Part shown: in pieces, positions 1 through 8,948 of the stretch
Numbering within the stretch: the first letter of the stretch is position 1
How the letters are laid out: the number at the start of each line of letters is the position of its first letter
Origin: Hyphomicrobium sp.
Lineage (GTDB): Bacteria; Pseudomonadota; Alphaproteobacteria; Rhizobiales; Hyphomicrobiaceae
NCBI RefSeq assembly: GCF_003987855.1
Contig: NZ_RXIZ01000006.1
Location: 62,001 to 126,000 of the forward strand
DNA: 64,000 nt
Direction: 5' to 3'
The notes under the pieces: generated by a model
The model's database searches: none
Told to the model about the DNA's origin: nothing
The model's input: only the letters and a program-made list of their open reading frames with translations
Made by a program: the position numbers and the translations under genes

Positions 1-6
1 GCTAGG

Positions 7-744
7 ATGGTCACGTCGCGCGCTACTTCGATGCTTTCTCGCGTGAGCCAACTTTGGACCGACACCAAGGGGGTCGCCGCGGTTGAATTCGCGTTGCTCG
101 CCCCTCTCTTGCTGCTGATGACGTTCGGCACGATCGAGCTTTCGCGCGCGCTCATCATCCACAAGCGCTTTCAGCGCGCAGCGTCAATGGTCGGCGATCT
201 CGTTACGCGGGAAGTCCAGTTGTGGCCGACCGCCGAGAATGACGATCCCAATGCTCCGGATCCCAAAGTCCCAGCGAATTATGCGCATTATCAAAACGAG
301 TCCGTGCAGACCCTGAACGGGATGATGACGGCGGCTGCACACGCGATGCGCCCCTACACGACGTCGCCGCTCTCCATCACCGTCTATCAAGTTTGGGCCA
401 ATCCAACGAACGCAATCCAGACCAAGCTCGAGTGGCGCTATAGCTATAATTGGGCTAACGGAACTTTTCCGACGAGCTGCGGAAACGCCACCGCCATAAC
501 CAAAACGATCGATCAAAACGTTTTGCCGGGCGGTGGGCGTGCTGTTTTCGTCGAGGCGAGCTACACGTACACACCGCTCTTCGCAAACCTGCTGCCGCAA
601 TTCGTCCATCAAATGACGTGGACGGACACCATGGTGATGGCTCCGCGCGATGTGCCATCCGTTTTGTTTCGCCCGGGCCTCAACAACGGCGCCGACTGGA
701 ATGACAACGCGAACGTGAAAACGATTGTCTGCCCCAACGCATAA
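7..744 (+). CDS. TadE-like pilus assembly pseudopilin
   Basis: Membrane-anchored TadE/TadG-type minor pseudopilin of a Flp/Tad pilus. Residues 22-33 (GVAAVEFALLAP) followed by a hydrophobic stretch to about 46 match the TadE signature, with the Glu typical of the prepilin processing/anchor site. The rest (245 residues in total) would lie outside the membrane and carries two cysteines, near 155 and 242, that could form a disulfide. No convincing ribosome site precedes the first ATG and the window begins 6 bases earlier, so the true start could be upstream. Other tad genes probably lie to the left. A TadG-like gene appears separately at 38237-39655. Family call is firm; the exact name within the TadE/F/G group is not. 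Confidence 0.75.
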   Translation: MVTSRATSMLSRVSQLWTDTKGVAAVEFALLAPLLLLMTFGTIELSRALIIHKRFQRAASMVGDLVTREVQLWPTAENDDPNAPDPKVPANYAHYQNESVQTLNGMMTAAAHAMRPYTTSPLSITVYQVWANPTNAIQTKLEWRYSYNWANGTFPTSCGNATAITKTIDQNVLPGGGRAVFVEASYTYTPLFANLLPQFVHQMTWTDTMVMAPRDVPSVLFRPGLNNGADWNDNANVKTIVCPNA

Positions 745-966
745 ATATTCTTGATCGTGTGTTTTAAGTTTTCTATTCCCAAATCGTCATTGTACGGAAA
801 AATAGACGCGCCGCGGTCCGTCTGACCTGAAAAAAATTCGCTCCGGTCGATGAGTGAAGCGCAACTTTAGTTCCTAAAAGTAAAGCGGAACGCCCGGTTT
901 CAAACTCGGAGTTCAATATTTCCTTGTGCTGTAATAAACCATGGGTACAGTCAAAACTGCTAACTG

Positions 967-978
967 AACAACATTGTT
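967..978. promoter_or_regulatory. 12-bp palindrome ahead of the TetR gene, possible autoregulatory operator
   Basis: AACAA-CA-TTGTT lies 17 bases before the TetR start codon. TetR proteins commonly bind short palindromes next to their own gene, so this is a reasonable operator candidate. It is short and AT-rich, and chance occurrence cannot be excluded. Confidence 0.3.
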
Positions 979-995
979 TTGGGTGGTGACAACCT

Positions 996-1613
996 ATGGG
1001 ACGGAGATCCGTTCACTCGCCGGAAGAACTGAGACAACTCATCCTGGATGCGTCTCAGACTATTGTAGAACGAAATGGAATTACTGGGCTTTCGGCTCGC
1101 GAAATTGCTCGCATGATCGGCTATTCGCCAGGCACTCTCTACAATATCTTCGAGAACCTCGACGATGTCCTGCTGACACTACAGGTCCAATTGATGGGCC
1201 GTACCGTCGAACATCTGAAACATGTTCCGCAAGGTTCGGACGGCGAGAAGAATATCGAAGACCTAGCCCAGGCTTACGTGGACTTCGCACTCGTCAATCG
1301 CCGGATGTGGAACCTCTTCCTCGCGCACAGCCTGCCGCCAGGCAAAACTGTCCCGGCGCCGTTTTTCGACTACACCACAACGCTGGCGCAGATCGTCAAG
1401 GATTCGCTGGCGCAAGTGGCTCCAAAATTGCCTACCGAGGACATCGATACGACGGCACGCGCTTTCCTTGCCGGACTGAACGGCATCTGCGCTTTGGCAG
1501 CCACGGAAAAAGGTGTCTACATCACTCCGGCCACGGCTCAGACGTATGCCAAGGAACTAACATCCACATTCCTCAAGGGCCTGCGCTGCCGTTCGGTTCA
1601 CGCGACGGCGTAG
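996..1613 (+). CDS. TetR/AcrR family transcriptional regulator
   Basis: DNA-binding one-component repressor. Residues 10-55 form the TetR helix-turn-helix: ITGLSAREIARMIGYSPGTLYNIF matches the family in pieces, with SAREIA as the first helix and SPGTLYNIF as the recognition helix. The remaining 150 residues should be the ligand-binding/dimer domain and resemble the TetR_C_33-like type (WNLFLAHSLPP, then an all-helical tail). At 205 residues the length is normal. The ligand is not predictable. The gene runs convergently into the DUF457 gene and their 3' ends overlap by 41 bases. The only nearby target candidate is its own promoter. Confidence 0.85.
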   Translation: MGRRSVHSPEELRQLILDASQTIVERNGITGLSAREIARMIGYSPGTLYNIFENLDDVLLTLQVQLMGRTVEHLKHVPQGSDGEKNIEDLAQAYVDFALVNRRMWNLFLAHSLPPGKTVPAPFFDYTTTLAQIVKDSLAQVAPKLPTEDIDTTARAFLAGLNGICALAATEKGVYITPATAQTYAKELTSTFLKGLRCRSVHATA

Positions 1614-2508
1614 CGGTTGGGACAGGCATAGGCGACGGCGTCGGCAACATGGCCGGTGACGTCGTTTTGCTGCCAGCCTCGGTTGGCGCAGGTGCATTCG
1701 GCGCGGCAGCGCCCGCAGTCGAATGGCCCGGAATCGATCCGGTCGTCATCGCGTTGTCGGCTTCCTGTCTGCGGGAAGCGAAATGCGGCGTCTCAACGAG
1801 TCCGAACCACTTGTCGGTCGGCAGCAGCCGCTGATGCAGACCCGACCACATATCATGCGAACTCAATCCCTGAACGAAGGTCGTCGTCTGCGGCGACAGC
1901 ACGATGACGAGCGCCGTCGCGGCTGCCATTCCGATTGACGCGTAGATGTGACGCTTGTCGAAGAGCTTCAGCGCCGTGCCGAACGACGATTTGATGCGCG
2001 TATCCATGACGTCGACCGAGTAGATCTCGTCGAGCGTCAGATGCGTGATGTAGCCGACGAACATGAACGCGGCTGCGAGCCACGAGACGCCGTCAGGCTT
2101 ATCCAGAAGATGGCGGAACACGATCGCCGTCGCGACCGAACAGAAAACGGCCGCCAGAATGGAATGCCAGATACCACGGTGGACTGACATCCGATGGAAG
2201 ATCGTATGCAGCCCATAGCGCACCAGTAGCAACGTCCCGAGCCAGAGCAGCCACAGCTCGGCGATCGAAAACTTTGTCGCGGCGTTGAAGAGGACGGCGA
2301 ACGACGCGAAAATCGCCAGTCCGGCGAACATCGCCCGGCTCGGACGGGAATCTTTGAGGTCGATATCGGGAAGCACGGAGCCCAGAGCGCCCGCGAGCGT
2401 TACCGCTACGAGATTCTGAGGCGCAACCACATCGGCGGCAAGCGTGAGCGTTGCCAGTGCGCCCGAAACGACGGTACCGATCGCGATGTGTGTGGTGAAA
2501 TTTGCCAT
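1573..2508 (-). CDS. DUF457 / YdjM-like membrane-bound metal-dependent hydrolase
   Basis: Integral membrane protein of the DUF457 family (LexA-binding, YdjM-like putative metal-dependent hydrolases). The characteristic metal-ligand motifs are all present: THIAIG at 6-11, LPDID at 46-50, HRGIWHS at 110-116 and HLTLDEI at 156-162, spaced by transmembrane helices (roughly 12-30, 62-78, 84-100, 116-131, 143-156, 190-208). Residues 255-311 form a Pro/Ala/Thr-rich cytoplasmic tail not found in the core family. Substrate unknown; some relatives act on lipids. The last 41 bases overlap the convergent TetR gene. Confidence 0.8.
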   Translation of the reverse strand: MANFTTHIAIGTVVSGALATLTLAADVVAPQNLVAVTLAGALGSVLPDIDLKDSRPSRAMFAGLAIFASFAVLFNAATKFSIAELWLLWLGTLLLVRYGLHTIFHRMSVHRGIWHSILAAVFCSVATAIVFRHLLDKPDGVSWLAAAFMFVGYITHLTLDEIYSVDVMDTRIKSSFGTALKLFDKRHIYASIGMAAATALVIVLSPQTTTFVQGLSSHDMWSGLHQRLLPTDKWFGLVETPHFASRRQEADNAMTTGSIPGHSTAGAAAPNAPAPTEAGSKTTSPAMLPTPSPMPVPTATPSREPNGSAGP

Positions 2509-2725
2509 GGGCGCTCCAAAACCGCATTTCGGCTTCCACGCCGAATCGAAGAAGTCGCTGATCTTCTAATGCAGCATCAGATTCGCATTGCGGCGGCGAG
2601 GGACCGCCGGCGCACGCGTGTGGATAAGGACTGTTAGAGTTCTCGGAGCATGCTGCACCGTGTCGGTGGTGCCTGATGGAAGAATGTGCGACCTAGGCCG
2701 AACAGCCATTGAGCAAGATTGTTGT

Positions 2726-3640
2726 ATGTCGACCAAAACCGATCAAAACAGCCTGACCACACGCGTCGCTGCCGCTAACATCGTTGTGGCGCTGGTGGTG
2801 ATCACCCTGAAGTACGTTGCCTACGTCATGTCGGGGTCGATCGCGCTTTATTCCGACGCGCTGGAAAGCGTCGTCAACGTCATGACTGCGATCGCCGCCT
2901 ACGGCGCCATCCGCCTCAGTGCCGTACCGCCCGACTCCGACCATCCCTTCGGTCACCATAAGGCTGAATTCCTGGCCGCGATGTTCGAGGGCGCCATGAT
3001 CGCTGTCGCCGCTGTTCTCATCATGATCAAGGCCTATACCGGTCTGACCGAAGGCGTCACACTGGAGCATTCCACACTCGGCCTCACGATCAACGGTTTC
3101 GCGTCCGCCATCAACGCCGCTTGGGCGGCTGCAATGATCCGCTGGGGCACGGCTTGGAGATCTCCCGCGCTTGTCGCCGACGGCCAGCACCTTTTTACCG
3201 ACGTCATTACCTCTGTCGGCGTCGTCATCGGCTTGATCTTCGCCGTAATCAGCGGCTGGAGCATCCTCGATCCGCTTATCGCGGCCGTCGTGGCCGTCAA
3301 CATCCTGATGATGGGATACAAGATCGCCATCGATTCAATGTCACGCCTCATGGATCAGGCCGCTAGCCCCGATATGGAAGCCCGCATTCGCGGTGCGATC
3401 GAGGCAAATGGCATGGGCGCCTTGCAGGCCCACGACATCCGTACGCGTCAAGCCGGCCGTGCGCTCTTTATTGAATTCCATCTTGTCGTGCCGGGTTCGA
3501 TGACCGTCGACGAGGCGCACGCCATTTGTGACCGCCTCGAAGATTCGATCGAAACAAACATCGAAGGCTCGGAAGTGGTCATCCACGTCGAGCCCGACCA
3601 TAAGGCCAAGCCGGAGGACTCCGGCGCGGTACCGCTCTGA
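2726..3640 (+). CDS. cation diffusion facilitator (CDF) metal efflux transporter
   Basis: Inner-membrane proton-coupled divalent metal exporter. The 304-residue product has six predicted membrane segments and a cytoplasmic C-terminal ferredoxin-like domain (about 205-290). Marker motifs: SGSIALYSDALES in TM2, HPFGHHKAE after TM2, and ADGQHLFTD in TM5 (the HxxxD metal pair). TM2 carries DALES where FieF has DxxxD, so the site-A ligand set differs from the Zn/Fe exporter FieF and I leave the metal unassigned. The open frame extends to 2588, but the ATG at 2726 gives the normal family length. The extension is basic, Cys-rich and unlike a CDF leader. Confidence 0.88.
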   Translation: MSTKTDQNSLTTRVAAANIVVALVVITLKYVAYVMSGSIALYSDALESVVNVMTAIAAYGAIRLSAVPPDSDHPFGHHKAEFLAAMFEGAMIAVAAVLIMIKAYTGLTEGVTLEHSTLGLTINGFASAINAAWAAAMIRWGTAWRSPALVADGQHLFTDVITSVGVVIGLIFAVISGWSILDPLIAAVVAVNILMMGYKIAIDSMSRLMDQAASPDMEARIRGAIEANGMGALQAHDIRTRQAGRALFIEFHLVVPGSMTVDEAHAICDRLEDSIETNIEGSEVVIHVEPDHKAKPEDSGAVPL

Positions 3641-3683
3641 TGCAATGCCGTCCTCAGCTCGTCAGCAGGACGAGCATCGAGGA

Positions 3684-5078
3684 TCAGGCCGGCCGCTCCG
3701 CCCATAGGTCGTATTCGTCGGCTGCGATTACCTTCGCCTGAACGATATCGCCGGGCTGCACGGCTGTTTCGCCGTTGAGAAACACGTTGCCATCGATTTC
3801 TGGCGCATCCCATTTCGATCGCCCGATCGCGCCATCTTCATCGACTTCATCGATGATGACATCGATCGTCGCGTCGACGCGGCTGCCGAGGAGTCCAGCG
3901 CTGACGTCTTTCTGCGCTTCCATGAAGCGATGCCAGCGCTCTTCTTTCACCTCTTCCGGCACGGCGCCTTCGAGAGCGTTCGCCGTCGCCCCCTCGACCG
4001 CCTCGTACTTGAAACATCCCGCCCGATTGATCTTCGCTTCCTTCAACCATGCGAGCAGGAACTGAAAATCTTCTTCGGTCTCTCCCGGAAAGCCGACGAT
4101 GAACGTCGAGCGAATAGCGAGATCCGGACAGACATCCCGCCACCGCCTGATGCGCTCGGCAGTTTTCTCCTGCGATGCCGGACGTCGCATCGCCTTCAGC
4201 ACCCGCGGGGAAGCATGCTGAAACGGAATGTCCAGATAGGGAAGGATTTTGCCCTCCGCCATCAGCGGAATGACCTCGTCGACGTGGGGATACGGATACA
4301 CGTAGTGCATCCTCACCCACGCGCCGAGGTCGCCAAGCGCGCGCGATAGATCAAGGAAGCGGGCCTTGAGCTGGGCGCCCTTCCACGCGCTCTCCGCGTA
4401 CTTGAGATCGAGACCATAGGCACTCGTATCCTGGCTGATGACGAGCAATTCCTTTACGCCAGCAGCGACGAGCCGCTCCGCTTCCGTCATCACGTGATTG
4501 GCCGGACGGCTGGCCAGATCGCCGCGCAACGACGGAATGATACAAAACGTGCAGCGGTTGTTGCAGCCTTCCGAAATCTTCAGATACGCGTAATGGCGCG
4601 GCGTCAGCCGCAGGCCCTCGGGCGGAACCAGATCGATGTAGGGGTCGTGAAGCGGCGGCACGGCATCGTGGACAGCTTCGACCACCTGTTCGTATTGATG
4701 GGGGCCCGTTACGGCCAGCACGCCCGGATGCGCCTCCCGGATCCGGCCTTCCTCGACGCCGAAGCAGCCCGTCACGATGACACGGCCGTTGCCGTTCATC
4801 GCTTCGCCGATGGCATCCAAGCTTTCCTGCTTTGCAGAATCGAGAAATCCGCAGGTGTTTACGACGACCACGTCGGCGCCCGAATACTCGCGCGCGATCG
4901 CATAGCCTTCGGAGCGAAGCTTGGTAATGATGCGCTCGCTGTCGACCAGAGCTTTGGGACAGCCAAGGGATACGAACCCGACCTTCGGCGCACGCGCGGA
5001 CGCTGTGCTGGCGCCCTGCGCCAGCCGCCGAACCTTTGCACTTGTCTTAGCCTTGATCTTGACTGCGGGTCTCGCCAT
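3684..5078 (-). CDS. rimO: ribosomal protein S12 methylthiotransferase RimO
   Basis: Radical-SAM enzyme that adds a methylthio group to the conserved Asp of ribosomal protein S12. The 464-residue product has the N-terminal UPF0004 domain with cluster cysteines C40, C76 and C105, then the radical-SAM motif CNNRCTFC (C172, C176, C179) followed by IPSLRG, which separates RimO from MiaB, and a C-terminal TRAM domain from about 395. The frame is open upstream to 5498 but that part is antisense to xdhC. ATG 5078 has an AGAAGG ribosome site and precedes a normal Lys/Ala-rich leader. It is divergent from xdhC. Confidence 0.96.
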   Translation of the reverse strand: MARPAVKIKAKTSAKVRRLAQGASTASARAPKVGFVSLGCPKALVDSERIITKLRSEGYAIAREYSGADVVVVNTCGFLDSAKQESLDAIGEAMNGNGRVIVTGCFGVEEGRIREAHPGVLAVTGPHQYEQVVEAVHDAVPPLHDPYIDLVPPEGLRLTPRHYAYLKISEGCNNRCTFCIIPSLRGDLASRPANHVMTEAERLVAAGVKELLVISQDTSAYGLDLKYAESAWKGAQLKARFLDLSRALGDLGAWVRMHYVYPYPHVDEVIPLMAEGKILPYLDIPFQHASPRVLKAMRRPASQEKTAERIRRWRDVCPDLAIRSTFIVGFPGETEEDFQFLLAWLKEAKINRAGCFKYEAVEGATANALEGAVPEEVKEERWHRFMEAQKDVSAGLLGSRVDATIDVIIDEVDEDGAIGRSKWDAPEIDGNVFLNGETAVQPGDIVQAKVIAADEYDLWAERPA

Positions 5079-5148
5079 CTTCGGCCTTCTAGCTTCGGAC
5101 CTGCCGAAGCGCAATCGCGACACTGTGGCAGCCAGCAAAGACAAAGCC

Positions 5149-6183
5149 GTGACCGATCTCCAAGCCACCGAACCGCTTGAAAAATCCGACGCTCCGATAA
5201 CCAATCCTCGCGCCGCCGCCCGCGCTTGGCTGGAGGCCGGACGCCCGGTTGCTATGGCGACCGTGATCGACACCTGGGGGTCAGCTACGGTCCGGACCGG
5301 CGGGCAGATGGCCATCGCTGACGTCGAGGAGTTCCAGGGCTCGGTCTCAGGCGGCTGCGTCGAGGCCGACGTTATCGCTGCCGCCATCGACGTGATCGAC
5401 ACCGGCAAACCCGAAATCCTGAGCTTCGGGATTGCGGATGAGACGGCCTGGCGCGCAGGCCTCGCTTGTGGCGGCAAGATCCGCGTCCACATCGCCAAAC
5501 TCGATCCTCAGTCCGACCTCACGTTCCTCGACGAGCTCGATAAGGCGGCCGCTGCCCGCAAGCCCATCGTCGTCACGACCCGGCTTGCCGACGGTCATCG
5601 AGAAATCCACGACGGAACGGCGTCGGTCGATCCGGTCATCACCGAAGCGGTCCGACGCGCACAGAGCGGCGTCGACAAGGATGGCCAGAATTTCGTCCAT
5701 GCCCTGACGCCGCCCCCCCGCATCGTCATCGTCGGCGCAACCCATATCGGTCAGCATCTGGCGACGATGGCGACCGCATCCGGCTACGACGTGAAGGTGA
5801 TCGACCCGCGCACCGCCTTCGCCAATCCGACGCGCTTCAACCCATCTCAACTCATCGCCGGATGGCCGGAGGAATGCTTCAAGAAACTTACCGCCGATCC
5901 TTTCTCCGCAGTCGTCACCCTGACGCACGTCGATCACATCGACGATGAGGCACTGACGATCGCGTTGAAATCGCCATGTCGCTACATTGGCTCTCTGGGC
6001 TCGCGCCGGACGCACGCAAAACGTGTTGAACGCTTGAAGGCAGCAGGCTTCACCGACGCGGATATCGCTCGCATTCACGCGCCTGTCGGCATGCCCATAG
6101 AAGCCGTGACGGCCGGAGAGATCGCCACATCTATCCTGGCGCAAATCATTGCAGCGTTCCGAAAGGAACCAGCAGCAGCGTGA
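5149..6183 (+). CDS. xdhC: XdhC-family molybdenum cofactor insertion/maturation protein
   Basis: Cytosolic chaperone that binds and sulfurates molybdenum cofactor for xanthine dehydrogenase-type hydroxylases. Two domains are visible: the XdhC/CoxI N-domain with [10 protein letters not shown] (Cys near 70), and a Rossmann C-domain beginning [12 protein letters not shown] near 190, with THVDHIDD and GSLGSRRTH further on. The start is uncertain. GTG 5149 gives VTDLQ, a plausible leader; GTG 5125 and ATG 4921 are in frame, but the latter would overlap rimO. The stop codon overlaps the GTG of the next gene. No molybdenum hydroxylase structural gene is in the window, so its client is elsewhere. Confidence 0.85.
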   Translation: MTDLQATEPLEKSDAPITNPRAAARAWLEAGRPVAMATVIDTWGSATVRTGGQMAIADVEEFQGSVSGGCVEADVIAAAIDVIDTGKPEILSFGIADETAWRAGLACGGKIRVHIAKLDPQSDLTFLDELDKAAAARKPIVVTTRLADGHREIHDGTASVDPVITEAVRRAQSGVDKDGQNFVHALTPPPRIVIVGATHIGQHLATMATASGYDVKVIDPRTAFANPTRFNPSQLIAGWPEECFKKLTADPFSAVVTLTHVDHIDDEALTIALKSPCRYIGSLGSRRTHAKRVERLKAAGFTDADIARIHAPVGMPIEAVTAGEIATSILAQIIAAFRKEPAAA

Positions 6184-6791
6184 AGGTCTCCGCCGCCATC
6201 CTCGCAGCCGGCAGTTCCTCCCGCTTTGAGGATGGACATAAACTACTGGCCGAAATCGACGGCAAGCCGATCGTGCGCATCGTGTGCAAAGCGCTGGCGG
6301 CATCGGACGCCAGTGAAATCCTTCTTGTCACGTCAGAAGCCGACGGCCCCGTTGCGAAGGCGGCAGGAAATGGGCGCTGGCGCATCGTCGAAAACCAGAC
6401 CGCATACGACGGCCTATCGACGTCCTTGCGCATTGCAGTTCAGAATATCGCGGCGGATGCCGACGGCCTGCTCGTCGCGCTCGCGGATATGCCCGGCATC
6501 ACGACACCGCTGGTCGACGCTGTCATTTCGGCCTTCGCCGAAAGCCGCAGCTCGATCGTTTTTCCCGTCTCCACCGATGGCCGCCGTGGCCATCCCATCC
6601 TCTGGCCAAAATCGCTCTTTGCCGATCTCATTAATGTTTCAGGAGACACGGGCGGCAAAGCGATCCTCGCCGAGCACCGCAGTCTTTGGCGTCCGATCGC
6701 ATGCGCAAGCGATGGCGCGTTCGCCGATATCGACACGCGCACGGATTTGGCAGCATTCCGTGCAGGAAGTCAGGAAACCCGACGCAAGTGA
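6180..6791 (+). CDS. MocA-like molybdenum cofactor nucleotidyltransferase
   Basis: NTP-transferase of the MobA-like/MocA family, probably transferring CMP to molybdopterin to give the cytosine-dinucleotide cofactor. Residues 7-16 (ILAAGSSSRF) and K21 form the nucleotide-binding signature, and ALADMPG near 100 gives the Mg-binding Asp. At 203 residues it is a single-domain enzyme. The GTG start at 6180 overlaps the xdhC TGA (GTGA), indicating translational coupling and a joint role in cofactor maturation. GTP versus CTP use cannot be decided from sequence alone. It converges with DUF1513, the 3' ends overlapping by 22 bases. Confidence 0.85.
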   Translation: MKVSAAILAAGSSSRFEDGHKLLAEIDGKPIVRIVCKALAASDASEILLVTSEADGPVAKAAGNGRWRIVENQTAYDGLSTSLRIAVQNIAADADGLLVALADMPGITTPLVDAVISAFAESRSSIVFPVSTDGRRGHPILWPKSLFADLINVSGDTGGKAILAEHRSLWRPIACASDGAFADIDTRTDLAAFRAGSQETRRK

Positions 6792-7888
6792 TTGTCGAAT
6801 GCTATGTCCTGGAGGGCTTGCTCTGAAATGACGCTCGCGCGAGCCGTCTCATAGCGGATGATGCCAAAGCCGGACGATGCCGCGAAATCCGTCTCGCCCT
6901 CCGGCGCCAATCCGCACACGTCCTTCAAATCACTGATGCCCACGACCTTCGACGTTTGCGTATCGACATAGACGACGTGCCCGGCCTTCGGCGCGCTCGC
7001 AGCGATGAAGCGGCCATCGTTGCTCGCAGCCATCGCACCGATGTAGCCCTTAAGATCGTCACCGCCTTTGGCGAACGGCTCGATCAGCTTCAAGCGCCGG
7101 TCGATGCCGACGCTACCAACGATCTGCGGAGGCGTTTCGCTTGGGCTTCCCTCCCACTGGCCGCCGAACCAAACGACGCCATGTGCGTCCTGGGTGACAT
7201 GCCGGAGCGAGAGAGACTGAAGAGCGCCAGACATCTCGTGCTTCGCGATAAGGTTTCCGCTTTCGGCGCCGACGAAAGCCAGCGATGGTTGCATCGTCTC
7301 GGTATTTAAGTTCTCGCGTCCAGCTTCCGGCGTCGTATCGAGCCCACCATTGCCCGCGGCGATCGTCTTGCCGTCGGCCAGAAGCATGATCTCGTGCGGT
7401 CCCATGCCGAACGTCGAGTGCTCGCCGATCTTCTTGAAATTGCGTCCGACATCGTAAATGCCGATCACGCCCATTCCGGTCGCAATGTCGTTCTCGGAGG
7501 CGTAGAGCAGGCGTCCATCCCGCGAGAATGTCCCATGACCGAAGTAATGGCGACCTTCGCCCGGCGTGAACACCTGCGGAGCACTCTCCCTGTTCATCTC
7601 GAATGCGACAGCAAACGCGCCCGGCCGTCGCGCGAATACGACAACGCGACCTGAGCGCGGGTTGATAGCGATGTCGTGTCCGCGCGCAGATAGGGGCACT
7701 TCGCGAAGGATCTTGCCTCCTGAGTTAAGCAGGAGAATGCCGTAAGAACCGTTCGCCAGCCGCGCCGCAGTAACATAGGCCACATCGCTGCCGGCGCCGA
7801 GCGACACGGTTGAGCGGAGAGACGTTGCGCCTACAAACGCCAGCGTGCCCAAAAGCAGATGTCTACGGTCAATCGCCATCAAGCTCAT
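6770..7888 (-). CDS. DUF1513 periplasmic protein (iron-operon associated)
   Basis: Exported protein of the DUF1513 family, predicted as a beta-propeller by its repeated short strands (GHDIAINP, GHGTFSRDGRLLYASEND, MGPHEIMLLADG, GAMAASNDGRFIA). It starts with a twin-arginine-like leader (DRRHLLLGTLAF) and a hydrophobic run ending near residue 32. It is the last gene of the five-gene operon and overlaps the preceding imelysin gene by 20 bases; a start three codons later is possible. DUF1513 proteins are found almost always beside imelysins and di-heme oxidoreductases. Their biochemical function is unknown. Confidence 0.82.
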   Translation of the reverse strand: MSLMAIDRRHLLLGTLAFVGATSLRSTVSLGAGSDVAYVTAARLANGSYGILLLNSGGKILREVPLSARGHDIAINPRSGRVVVFARRPGAFAVAFEMNRESAPQVFTPGEGRHYFGHGTFSRDGRLLYASENDIATGMGVIGIYDVGRNFKKIGEHSTFGMGPHEIMLLADGKTIAAGNGGLDTTPEAGRENLNTETMQPSLAFVGAESGNLIAKHEMSGALQSLSLRHVTQDAHGVVWFGGQWEGSPSETPPQIVGSVGIDRRLKLIEPFAKGGDDLKGYIGAMAASNDGRFIAASAPKAGHVVYVDTQTSKVVGISDLKDVCGLAPEGETDFAASSGFGIIRYETARASVISEQALQDIAFDNHLRRVS

Positions 7889-8948
7889 TGAATCCCACCG
7901 TAAGTTTGGCCGCGACGGAAAGCCTGTTCGCGATCATATTGCGCAAGCCGTTCATGCGATCGAAAAGCTCACGCGGCGTCGCGGGGTCCTCGCGCTTGGC
8001 ATGATCCGCAGAGCCGCCATAGCCATCGCTCGACTCGAGCGTCCGCCACGTCCCCGAAACCCAATCCTTCATCCAAAGCCGGTCGGGAGGCAGCCAAGTC
8101 TCTAACGAGAGCGTATCGTAGAGTTGATGCAGCGATCCGACGCTCGCCGCATAGTACGGCTTCTGCAATCCTGACTTCTGATACGGCGGCGCGAGTTTGA
8201 CCTTTGGATCAACTTGCGGCTTCACCTGCAGATCCGACGTCAGCGATACGCCCACGATCAGCGCCTTGACGATCTCCACAGCGGATTCGCTCGCGCTCTT
8301 GTAGGTATCGTTGCTCGGGCCGGGATTAAGAAGCTTGTCCGCCCAGCCCCCTGGCTTTTCCCAACCGTCAGCAACTTCCGTCGTAAGTCGAACGATATTC
8401 GCCGCAATCGCACGCGCGACCACGCAGCGATAGCGCGCGGTTTCGCCGGGACCGAGAGGCGCGTCCTGGTCGTGCATGAGCGTTTCAAGCGCTGGAAGCC
8501 CCTGCACCGCAGCGCTTTGCTTGCCGAGCGCGCCCGGCTCCGCAATTTTATCGTCCTTGCTCAGCAGCAGAAGGCGCAGCTGACGGCCGACGAATCCCCG
8601 TGGATCGGGCCAAAACGAGATCTGCTCCCGGCGCCCCTGCTCGAGCATCGGACCAAAGCGCAGAAAATCGACGCCCGCATAGGCAAGCACCACTTTATCG
8701 AATTGATCTTGGAGCGCCTTCGAGGCCGCCGGCGACCCGGTGGTGCAAACGGCGTTTACCGCAGCGGGCAATTGAGCGGCCGAAACCTTGAGCGCATCGA
8801 CGTGTGGAATGATGTACTTCTCAATCGATGCCTTCACCATCGCCGCGTGGCTGACGGGTTCCGGCGGCGGTAGATCGGCGCTGGCTGCGTGAGCAGCAAA
8901 TCCCACAGCGGCGAACAACGCTGAAATGACCTTCCGAACTGACATCAT
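7869..8948 (-). CDS. imelysin-family protein, second copy (short form)
   Basis: Secreted helical protein of the imelysin/peptidase M75 family. There is a signal peptide at residues 1-24 (AHAASA cleavage region) and then a helical core of about 335 residues. It differs from the upstream imelysin: the GxHxxE motif is not evident, but FLRFGPMLE, ALETLMHD and the closing region FDRMNGLRNMIANRLSVA match the short imelysins found in irp-type operons. Imelysins bind or scavenge iron in several bacteria, while protease activity is doubtful. The start overlaps the DHOR stop by 4 bases (ATGA type) and the stop overlaps DUF1513, so translation is coupled. Confidence 0.8.
   Translation of the reverse strand: MMSVRKVISALFAAVGFAAHAASADLPPPEPVSHAAMVKASIEKYIIPHVDALKVSAAQLPAAVNAVCTTGSPAASKALQDQFDKVVLAYAGVDFLRFGPMLEQGRREQISFWPDPRGFVGRQLRLLLLSKDDKIAEPGALGKQSAAVQGLPALETLMHDQDAPLGPGETARYRCVVARAIAANIVRLTTEVADGWEKPGGWADKLLNPGPSNDTYKSASESAVEIVKALIVGVSLTSDLQVKPQVDPKVKLAPPYQKSGLQKPYYAASVGSLHQLYDTLSLETWLPPDRLWMKDWVSGTWRTLESSDGYGGSADHAKREDPATPRELFDRMNGLRNMIANRLSVAAKLTVGFNELDGD

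Noticed and set aside
800..840. Terminator after the TadE-like gene
   Set aside because: AGACG/CGTCT forms only a five-pair stem, with A-run rather than T-run after it.
5079..5498. N-terminal extension of rimO by 140 codons
   Set aside because: The extension lies antisense to xdhC, has Pro/Ser/Ala-rich shadow composition and no RimO resemblance; ATG 5078 has a ribosome site and gives the family length.
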